Under the pieces are notes generated by a model. It did not search any database and was not told where the DNA came from. It saw only the letters and a program-made list of their open reading frames with translations. Of a DNA stretch of 5,144 nt, positions 1 to 5,144 are shown in pieces. The position numbers and the translations under genes are program-made. This DNA comes from CAYHOI01 sp964358175 (lineage in GTDB: Bacteria; Margulisbacteria; Riflemargulisbacteria; GWF2-35-9). Location: the NCBI GenBank assembly GCA_964358175.1, contig CAYHOI010000118.1:1-5144 (forward strand), given 5' to 3'. The first letter of the stretch is position 1; every line of letters starts with the position of its first letter.

Positions 1-181
1 CATTTTCAGACAGGAAATCTTTCATAGTCTTCCAAGCCAGCTCAAACGTGTACTCATACCGCTGAATAATGCCCTCTTTCTCCAAAGCGGATGGCTGTTT
101 GAGCGAGAGTCCTTCTGCCAATTGGTCAAAAGCAGATTGGAAATGCTCGAACCGCTGTTTCCACCGAATATCTTGTGTCAT
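1..181 (-). CDS. Nucleotidyltransferase substrate-binding protein, HI0074 family (5' part only)
   Basis: This is the N-terminal 60 residues of a protein whose remainder lies beyond the left edge. It opens MTQDIRWKQRFEHF and continues with LEKEGIIQRYEYTFELAW (residues 33-50) followed by KTMKDFL. The pattern of a short amphipathic helix, then EKEG-IQR-EYTFELAWKT-KD, is characteristic of the HI0074-like, all-helical substrate-binding proteins of about 130-145 residues. Members of this family normally pair with a small MNT-type nucleotidyltransferase (HI0073 type), and related HEPN/MNT pairs act as toxin-antitoxin modules. The partner is not seen here and, if present, would lie to the left of the window. 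The ATG at 181-179 is the only sensible start, since the family alignment begins there. No good Shine-Dalgarno sequence precedes it. The gene lies 32 bases after the OsmC stop on the same strand. Family assignment is fairly secure, but the biological role (toxin module or housekeeping) cannot be decided. Confidence 0.82.
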   Translation of the reverse strand, partial: MTQDIRWKQRFEHFQSAFDQLAEGLSLKQPSALEKEGIIQRYEYTFELAWKTMKDFLSEN

Positions 182-213
182 TTCTACAGTATACTCAGAA
201 ACCTATTTTTTTC
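182..213 (-). promoter_or_regulatory. Short spacer with a palindromic, -10-like element before the HI0074-like gene
   Basis: The gap between the OsmC stop and the next start contains the perfect 8-base palindrome AGTATACT (188-195), flanked by TTCT (182-185) and AGAA (197-200). Read on the minus strand it includes TATACT (193-188), a good -10 box. Transcription would start about 7 bases later, almost at the A of the ATG, giving a leaderless message and fitting the lack of a Shine-Dalgarno sequence. No convincing -35 box is present (TAGGAA at the right distance is poor). The palindrome could instead be a repressor site, as is common for toxin-antitoxin promoters, or chance in an AT-rich gap. 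Confidence 0.3.
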
Positions 214-627
214 CTACTCCATAAGAATGCTATAATCCAGAACCGTTGACTTTCTCAGCATCGCACTGATAGCGCAATACTTCTCCTGAGAAAGCTGAAC
301 AGCTCGTTCGATTTTATCGACTGGCAGGTTCTGGCCTTTAAAGCGATAGACCAACCGAATATGCGTCATCACCTTCGGATCATCGCTGGCCACATCCCCT
401 TCAGTGGTCATACTGAAATGATCAAAGTCTACCTGCATCTTTCGCAATATGGACACCACATCCATGCCCGTGCAACCTGCCAGAGCAGACAACAATACTT
501 TTTTGGGTGTAAACCCTTTGAGCTGTCCACCAAATTCAGGGGACCCATCCATCTCAAGAGCATGGCCACCTTCATCCTCGGAAACAAAGTGAATCCCGTC
601 AAGCCACGTGGTCGTAACCTGTATCAT
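214..627 (-). CDS. OsmC family peroxiredoxin-like protein
   Basis: This is a complete 137-residue protein of the OsmC/Ohr superfamily, small cytoplasmic dimeric enzymes that reduce organic hydroperoxides with two redox cysteines. Both are visible: Cys52 in ALAGCTGMDVVSIL and Cys118 in SQEKYCAISAML. The N-terminal strands (VTTTWLDG, residues 4-11, and the GGHALEMDGSPEFGG region, 20-34) match the subgroup with the GCTGMDV active site, whose length is also near 135-140. This subgroup is distinct from classical osmotically induced OsmC and from Ohr, and its in vivo substrate is less well defined. The ATG directly abuts the TAA of the PFOR gene, and GGAG at 637-634 in the last PFOR codons lies 6 bases before it, so translation is probably coupled. 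I infer a role in protecting the oxygen-sensitive PFOR or its metabolites, but this is not shown by the sequence. Confidence 0.93.
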   Translation of the reverse strand: MIQVTTTWLDGIHFVSEDEGGHALEMDGSPEFGGQLKGFTPKKVLLSALAGCTGMDVVSILRKMQVDFDHFSMTTEGDVASDDPKVMTHIRLVYRFKGQNLPVDKIERAVQLSQEKYCAISAMLRKSTVLDYSILME

Positions 628-3600
628 TTACAGCTCCGATAATTTCTGTAGAAATGTCATGTGCTGTTTGCGATCCGCATCCGCCTTGGCAAACAACTGA
701 TCTGCCTGAGTCGGATTTATGGTTTGAAGAGACTTATAGCGTGCCTCTGACAACAAATAGTCTTTCAACTCCATGCTGGCCGGCTTACTGTCCCATTTCA
801 TTTTCTTCTCCTCAGAAAGGGGATTATACCGATACAGTGGCCAATGTCCAGAAGCAGACGCCATGTTGCCATGTTCCATCGCATGACGCATATCAAAACC
901 ATGTGCGATACAGGGCGAATACGCAATAATTATAGAGGGGCCCTTATAGGCCTGAGCCTCCAGCATTGCATTCAAGCCCTGCTGTTTATTGGAGCCCATA
1001 TTCACTGACGCAACATAGACGTACCCATAAGACATGGCCATGAGCCCCAAATCCTTTTTGCCTGTCTTCTTGCCGCTGGCAGCAAATTTCGCAATTGCCC
1101 CAATGGAAGTAGCTTTGGACGCTTGGCCTCCGGTGTTGGAATAGACCTCCGTGTCCAACACCAAAATATTCACATTTTCACCCGACGCAATCACATGATC
1201 CAATCCGCCATATCCAATATCGTAAGCCCAGCCGTCACCTCCTACGATCCAAACGCTCTTGTCGAGCAGATAATCTCGGTATTCACGAGCGATGTCAAGT
1301 TGTTTTCGGACCTCACCAGACGCGCTATTGTAGGCAGACTCCACCTCTGAAATAAGCGCATCTGCTGCTGAAACTGCGGATGTACCTTCCTGGTCTTTCA
1401 AAGCGATCATGTTTTCAATCGAGGCTTTTAGGGGATTCGAAATCTTCAAAGTTTGAAGTGTTTCCAAAGCTTGATAAACCGTATCTCGAGTCTGATCTAT
1501 AGACAATCTCATGCCCAAGCCGAATTCGGCATTGTCCTCAAAGAGAGAGTTGGCCCAGGCAGGCCCCTCACCCTTTTCATTGGTACAATAAGGAATTGAG
1601 GGAGCCGTTCCCCCATAAATCGACGAGCAACCCGTCGCGTTGGCGATCACCATATTCGTTCCAAATAATTGCGTCATTAGTTTGAGATAAGGCGTTTCCC
1701 CACAACCAGAGCACGCCCCCGAGAACTCAAAAAGAGGCTGTTTAAACTGTGACCACTTCAGAGTACCCTCCTTTGTGCCCTCAGTAATCTCTTCGGTTAA
1801 CGTTTTAAAAAACTCATAGTTGGTCACTTCGCCATCTTCAAGAGCCTTTTCAATCGGCTCCATGACGAGAGCCTTCTCTTTTGCGGGACAAGTCTGTACA
1901 CAGCTTCCACAGCCTGTACAGTCATCCACAAATACTTGCACTTTGTATTCCAAGTTTCGACTATTTTTGGTAATGGACTTCATGGTTTCAAAGGTAAGGG
2001 GTTTCTGCTTTAACTCTACGGGATCAATCTGTTTGGTCCGAATCACCGCATGTGGACAAACATATGAACATTGGTTACATTGAATACAGTTCTTTGAGAT
2101 CCACTTCGGCACTTCTGAGGCAATACGTCGCTTTTCATAAACGGTAGTTCCCGTAGGAAATACACCATCCTTGGACATATGCGAAACTGGCAAATCATCC
2201 CCTTTGAGCAAGGCAATCGGCTGCATCACTTCACTCACGAATTTTACATCCTGACTCATATAGACCGGGTATTGAACCATTGACTTGGCTTCAGCCGGAA
2301 TTTGAACTTCCTTCAAAGCTTCAACCGTTTTGTCTACCGCATTGATATTCATGTCTACGATCTCTTGTCCCTTTTTACCATAAGTTTTCTGAATCGTTTG
2401 CTTAATCAGAGCAATGGCCTCATCCTTGGGAAGGATATTAGAAATATGAAAAAAGGCCGTTTGCATCACCATATTGATTCGCCCACCAAGCCCAACTACT
2501 TTAGCGATTTCAAGGGCATTAATCGTATAAAACTTTACCTTTCGCTCGATAATAATCTTTTGCATCTCAACAGGAAGCTTCAGAAAGGCTTCTTGTCTGC
2601 TGAAATTAGAGTTGAGAAGAAAGGTTCCGCCCTTTTTTATGGTCCCCAACATATCATATTTGCCAAGATAGGACTGATTATGACAAGCCACAAAGTCCGG
2701 GGCAGAAATAAGATAAGTGGACTGAATCGGCTGTGGACCAAAACGTAAATGCGAAATAGTAATCCCGCCGGATTTTTTGGAGTCGTACACAAAATAGCCT
2801 TGTGCATACAAATCCGTATGATCTCCGATAATCTTAATGGAGTTCTTGTTTGCCCCAACGGTCCCATCGGATCCTAACCCCCAGAACATACACTCGGTGG
2901 TTCCATCGGGGATACAAGCGATGTGTTCTTTGGACACTTCAAGCGATAAATGGGTCACATCATCTATGATGCCAACTGTGAATTCACGCTTCGGGGTAGA
3001 ATGATGAAGATTGGCATACACAGCCTCCACCATATTAGGATTAAAATCTTTGGAGGATAACCCATACCGCCCCCCCACAATGTGGAGCGAAGACTTGAAT
3101 TTCGCACGGCCTTCGGTGCTATTTAAGGCAGTGACCACATCCTGATACAGAGGCTCTCCGATACTGCCCGGTTCTTTGGTTCGATCGAGAACTGCAATGG
3201 ATAAAACGCTCTCGGGAAGAGCCTCAATGAGATGCTTAACACTAAACGGACGATAGAGTCGAACTTTCACTAGCCCAATCTTCCTTTTTTTTTGGCAAGC
3301 AAAATGAATATACTCTTCAATCGTTTCACAGCTAGACCCCATCGAAACGATGACGTGCTCAGCTTTCGGATCTCCCACATAATCAAACAGATGCATGGGG
3401 CGACCTGTAACGGCGGCTACCTTGTCCATATTTTCTTGAACAATCCCAGGCGTATTCCAATAATATTGATTCACCGTTTCACGGCCTTGGAAGTAGATAT
3501 CTGGATTCTGCGCAGTACCGCGAAGGGTGGGCTTCTTGGGATTCATCGCACGTTCCTTGAAAATCCGGATGGCTTTGTGGTTAATGAGTGAGGCAATCGT

Positions 3601-4170
3601 TTCATGACTAATCTCTTCAATCTTCTGAACTTCACTTGACGTACGGAAACCATCAAAGAAATGTAAAAAAGGAACCGAAGACTCCAGGGTAGCCATGTGC
3701 GCGACAAGTGCCATATCCATCGCCTCTTGCACCGATGCCGAACAAAGCAGTGCAAATCCGGTCTGCCGTACGGCCATCACATCTGAGTGATCCCCGAAAA
3801 TGGACAATGCCTGACAAGCCAGACTGCGAGCTGAAACGTGCATGACCATCGGGAGAAGTTCTCCGGCGATCTTATACATATTGGGAATCATCAGGAGAAG
3901 TCCTTGAGACGCCGTAAACGTAGTCGTAAGCGACCCCGATACCAGTGCCCCATGCATTGCCCCAGCTGCTCCGCCCTCAGATTGCATTTCTACGATCTTG
4001 GGAATTTGATTAAATATATTTCGGTTTCCTTGAGAGGCCCACTCATCACAATTTTCCCCCATACTGGTGGAGGGCGTAATCGGGTAGATGGCTGCGACTT
4101 CACTCAGCGCAAAAGCCACATGGGAGGCGGCCTGATTCCCGTCAATGGTTACATGTTTTTCTTGTGTCAT
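628..4170 (-). CDS. nifJ: Pyruvate:ferredoxin (flavodoxin) oxidoreductase, single-chain
   Basis: This cytoplasmic enzyme of 1180 residues converts pyruvate, CoA and oxidised ferredoxin or flavodoxin to acetyl-CoA, CO2 and reduced carrier. Domains in order: an N-terminal pyruvate-binding domain with YPITPSTSMGE (29-39), MQSEGGAAGA (62-71) and ARSLACQALSIFGDHSD (114-130), where Arg115 matches the substrate-binding arginine of the Desulfovibrio africanus enzyme; a central domain with GLGSDGTVGANK (431-442); a two-[4Fe-4S] ferredoxin domain with Cys695/698/701/705 and Cys751/754/757/761; and a C-terminal thiamine diphosphate domain with GGDGWAYDIG (977-986) and DTEVYSNTGGQ (1006-1016). The proximal cluster ligands Cys820, Cys823, Cys848 and Cys1087 are all present. 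The length is typical of bacterial NifJ/YdbK and is too short for the protective C-terminal extension of D. africanus PFOR. The frame stays open 20 codons further upstream, but the start at 4170 has an excellent Shine-Dalgarno sequence and matches the family N-terminus. It is the first gene of an apparent operon with OsmC. Pyruvate is the expected substrate; another 2-oxoacid cannot be strictly excluded. Confidence 0.97.
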   Translation of the reverse strand: MTQEKHVTIDGNQAASHVAFALSEVAAIYPITPSTSMGENCDEWASQGNRNIFNQIPKIVEMQSEGGAAGAMHGALVSGSLTTTFTASQGLLLMIPNMYKIAGELLPMVMHVSARSLACQALSIFGDHSDVMAVRQTGFALLCSASVQEAMDMALVAHMATLESSVPFLHFFDGFRTSSEVQKIEEISHETIASLINHKAIRIFKERAMNPKKPTLRGTAQNPDIYFQGRETVNQYYWNTPGIVQENMDKVAAVTGRPMHLFDYVGDPKAEHVIVSMGSSCETIEEYIHFACQKKRKIGLVKVRLYRPFSVKHLIEALPESVLSIAVLDRTKEPGSIGEPLYQDVVTALNSTEGRAKFKSSLHIVGGRYGLSSKDFNPNMVEAVYANLHHSTPKREFTVGIIDDVTHLSLEVSKEHIACIPDGTTECMFWGLGSDGTVGANKNSIKIIGDHTDLYAQGYFVYDSKKSGGITISHLRFGPQPIQSTYLISAPDFVACHNQSYLGKYDMLGTIKKGGTFLLNSNFSRQEAFLKLPVEMQKIIIERKVKFYTINALEIAKVVGLGGRINMVMQTAFFHISNILPKDEAIALIKQTIQKTYGKKGQEIVDMNINAVDKTVEALKEVQIPAEAKSMVQYPVYMSQDVKFVSEVMQPIALLKGDDLPVSHMSKDGVFPTGTTVYEKRRIASEVPKWISKNCIQCNQCSYVCPHAVIRTKQIDPVELKQKPLTFETMKSITKNSRNLEYKVQVFVDDCTGCGSCVQTCPAKEKALVMEPIEKALEDGEVTNYEFFKTLTEEITEGTKEGTLKWSQFKQPLFEFSGACSGCGETPYLKLMTQLFGTNMVIANATGCSSIYGGTAPSIPYCTNEKGEGPAWANSLFEDNAEFGLGMRLSIDQTRDTVYQALETLQTLKISNPLKASIENMIALKDQEGTSAVSAADALISEVESAYNSASGEVRKQLDIAREYRDYLLDKSVWIVGGDGWAYDIGYGGLDHVIASGENVNILVLDTEVYSNTGGQASKATSIGAIAKFAASGKKTGKKDLGLMAMSYGYVYVASVNMGSNKQQGLNAMLEAQAYKGPSIIIAYSPCIAHGFDMRHAMEHGNMASASGHWPLYRYNPLSEEKKMKWDSKPASMELKDYLLSEARYKSLQTINPTQADQLFAKADADRKQHMTFLQKLSEL
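634..637 (-). promoter_or_regulatory. Shine-Dalgarno site for the OsmC gene, inside the end of the PFOR gene
   Basis: GGAG on the minus strand lies in the penultimate and antepenultimate sense codons of PFOR, followed by six bases including the TAA stop and then the OsmC ATG. It supports the start at 627 and re-initiation by ribosomes finishing PFOR. Confidence 0.7.
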
Positions 4171-4177
4171 TATGATG

Positions 4178-4183
4178 CTCCTC
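4178..4183 (-). promoter_or_regulatory. Strong Shine-Dalgarno site of the PFOR gene
   Basis: GAGGAG (within AAAGAGGAGC) on the minus strand stands 7 bases before the ATG at 4170. It decides the start in favour of this ATG over the in-frame ATG at 4230, which would add a 20-residue basic leader not typical of the family. Confidence 0.85.
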
Positions 4184-4236
4184 TTTCTTATGTGTTGAAG
4201 TACTCTATGCTCTGGAAGGCTACTGCGCATTGGATC

Positions 4237-4264
4237 ATTCTAAATTTACACCCGTGACAGTCTA
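4237..4264 (-). promoter_or_regulatory. Predicted promoter of the PFOR-OsmC operon
   Basis: On the minus strand TAGACT (4264-4259, four of six matches to the -35 consensus) and TAGAAT (4242-4237, five of six to the -10 consensus) are separated by 16 bases. Transcription would begin near 4230, leaving a leader of about 60 bases that contains the strong ribosome-binding site. The -35 box overlaps the left arm of the inverted repeat at 4253-4288. Boxes were found by eye only. Confidence 0.45.
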
Positions 4265-4288
4265 CCTTAATTCAGCCTAATTGTCACG
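4253..4288. promoter_or_regulatory. Inverted repeat between divergent promoters, candidate operator
   Basis: CGTGACA (4253-4259) and its exact reverse complement TGTCACG (4282-4288) flank 22 bases. The centre, CTTAATTCAG (4266-4275), is itself nearly palindromic. The half-sites repeat at a distance of 29 bases, close to three helical turns, so two bound dimers or a looped protein are possible. The left arm touches the putative PFOR -35 box and the right arm ends 14 bases before the pyrB -35 box. It is not followed by a T-run in either direction, so it is not a typical terminator. I cannot name the regulator. Confidence 0.45.
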
Positions 4289-4302
4289 AGCCAAAAAAGA
4301 GC

Positions 4303-4331
4303 TTGCCTTTCCGCTCCGAAGTATCTAGAAT
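4303..4331 (+). promoter_or_regulatory. Predicted promoter of pyrB
   Basis: TTGCCT (4303-4308) and TAGAAT (4326-4331) are separated by exactly 17 bases, a good sigma-70-like arrangement. The predicted start of transcription, about 7 bases after the -10 box, is near 4338, only some five bases before the GTG start codon. This leaves no room for a leader with an attenuator or a PyrR-binding site, and none is seen. The match is by eye, without experimental support. Confidence 0.5.
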
Positions 4332-4342
4332 AACTACTCGGC

Positions 4343-5144
4343 GTGACTACGGCGATTCTGAATCAAAAAGACCTTCTCGGACTTAAAACCCTCTCACGAC
4401 AGGATATTGAAGGTATTCTCCAGCAGGCAACCATTTTCAAAGCAATATTTAATCGACCCGCAAAAAAGTTTCCTTCTTTGGGCGGCAAAGTGTTAGTTTC
4501 CCTCTTCTATGAACCTAGCACCCGAACAAAGGCAAGCTTTGATATGGCGATCAAACTTATCGGTGCAAGCTCCATGAGCTTCTCCGTACAGACCAGCAGC
4601 ATTTCAAAAGGAGAAACCCTTATCGACACCGTAAAGAACCTCGAGTCTATGGGAATCGACGGGATCATCGTCAGACACTCCATGGGCGGTGCCCCCCACC
4701 TCATCGCTGAACACGTCGGCATCCCTGTGATCAACGCAGGGGACGGCTTCAATGAGCATCCCACCCAAGCACTCCTCGACCTTTTCACGATGACAGAAGC
4801 GAAAGGATACATAGAGGGTAAAAAAGTAGCCATTATCGGAGATATTCTTCATAGTCGGGTGGCGCGCTCAAACATTTGGGGGCTTATCAAATGTGGCGCA
4901 GAAGTCATTGTTTCAGGTCCGCCCTCTCTGATCCCTGCAGGAATTGAGGAGCTTGGCGTATCGGTGACCCATCGCGTAGAAGAAGCCATAGAATCTGCTG
5001 ATTTCATCAATGTACTCCGCGTACAGTTCGAACGACAGAAGGGCAACTTTTTCCCAACGGTAAGGGAATATTACCGAGAATACGGAATCACGCCTCAGCG
5101 TTTGAAAATTGCCAAGCATGATGTGGTGATTATGCACCCTGGCC
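4343..5144 (+). CDS. pyrB: Aspartate carbamoyltransferase catalytic chain (3' end missing)
   Basis: These are the first 267 residues of an enzyme usually 300-315 long. It joins carbamoyl phosphate and aspartate to form N-carbamoyl-aspartate, the committed step of pyrimidine synthesis. The carbamoyl-phosphate site FYEPSTRTKASF (residues 55-66) is intact, as are SISKGET (86-92, with the catalytic-loop Lys89), VRHS (110-113), NAGDGFNEHPTQALLDL (131-147), GDILHSRVARSN (166-177), the aspartate-site LRVQFER (225-231) and MHPG (264-267), where the window ends. The RVQFER and HPG elements identify it as an aspartate enzyme and separate it from ornithine carbamoyltransferase. GTG at 4343 is the only reasonable start: TAA lies in frame at 4331-4333, the next in-frame ATG falls inside the conserved core, and the N-terminus (LLGLKTLSRQDIEGIL) fits the family from its beginning. 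There is no clear Shine-Dalgarno sequence. It is transcribed divergently from PFOR. Whether pyrC or pyrI follows cannot be seen. Confidence 0.96.
   Translation, partial: MTTAILNQKDLLGLKTLSRQDIEGILQQATIFKAIFNRPAKKFPSLGGKVLVSLFYEPSTRTKASFDMAIKLIGASSMSFSVQTSSISKGETLIDTVKNLESMGIDGIIVRHSMGGAPHLIAEHVGIPVINAGDGFNEHPTQALLDLFTMTEAKGYIEGKKVAIIGDILHSRVARSNIWGLIKCGAEVIVSGPPSLIPAGIEELGVSVTHRVEEAIESADFINVLRVQFERQKGNFFPTVREYYREYGITPQRLKIAKHDVVIMHPG

Noticed and set aside
169..181. The HI0074-like gene and PFOR both start with the same 11 bases, ATGACACAAGA (the second copy at 4160-4170), suggesting a shared regulatory element.
   Set aside because: Both proteins begin MTQ followed by an acidic residue, so chance and codon choice explain the match. 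The upstream sequences do not resemble each other.
361..642. A plus-strand open frame of 93 codons opposite the OsmC gene.
   Set aside because: It is antisense to a well-supported conserved gene and its translation has no recognisable features.
2302..2748. A plus-strand open frame of 148 codons opposite PFOR.
   Set aside because: It runs antisense through the conserved central domain of PFOR, its translation resembles no family I know and has no domain pattern, and it has no promoter or ribosome-binding site that I could see. It is a shadow of the real gene.
4171..4230. A 20-residue N-terminal extension of PFOR beginning MRSSLPEHRV, which might look like a leader or targeting peptide.
   Set aside because: The internal ATG at 4170 has a strong GAGGAG site 7 bases upstream and matches the family N-terminus. 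The extension lies over the likely transcript start (about 4230) and has no hydrophobic core, so it is probably untranslated leader.
4253..4288. The inverted repeat as a rho-independent terminator.
   Set aside because: The stem is only 7 base pairs with a 22-base loop and no T-run follows on either strand. It also lies between two divergent starts, where a terminator is not expected.
4507..5137. Several minus-strand open frames opposite pyrB.
   Set aside because: They overlap the PyrB active-site motifs on the other strand. The plus-strand frame is continuous from 4343 to the edge and clearly conserved.

Overview
The window comes from a bacterial chromosome with moderate G+C content. It holds two complete genes and two genes cut by the window edges. 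Three genes lie on the minus strand and read leftward: a single-chain pyruvate:ferredoxin (flavodoxin) oxidoreductase (PFOR, 628-4170), an OsmC-family peroxiredoxin-like protein (214-627), and the first 60 residues of a HI0074-type nucleotidyltransferase substrate-binding protein (1-181). The fourth gene, pyrB (aspartate carbamoyltransferase catalytic chain), reads rightward from 4343 and leaves the window before its stop.

PFOR implies an anaerobic or facultative organism, or one living at low oxygen, that makes acetyl-CoA with ferredoxin or flavodoxin as electron acceptor. I cannot assign a phylum. The OsmC and PyrB sequences look broadly like those of environmental Gram-negative lineages, but that is an impression and not a measurement. 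The promoter-like boxes are of the ordinary sigma-70 kind.

The PFOR stop codon directly abuts the OsmC start codon (TAAATG), so the two proteins are almost certainly co-transcribed and probably translationally coupled. The pairing makes sense: PFOR carries oxygen-sensitive iron-sulfur clusters and radical chemistry, and OsmC proteins reduce organic hydroperoxides. The HI0074-like gene follows 32 bases further on with no visible terminator. It may belong to the same transcript, or it may have its own promoter in that gap.

The 172-base region between the divergent PFOR and pyrB starts holds a plausible promoter for each gene. Between them lies a perfect 7-base inverted repeat (CGTGACA ... TGTCACG, 22 bases apart) that overlaps the PFOR -35 box and is a candidate operator. 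The pyrB promoter sits so close to the GTG start that the mRNA would be nearly leaderless. No RNA genes, mobile elements, CRISPR arrays or long repeats were seen. I found no clearly new biological system. The most interesting points are the PFOR-OsmC coupling, the shared divergent control region, and the truncated nucleotidyltransferase-partner gene at the left edge.
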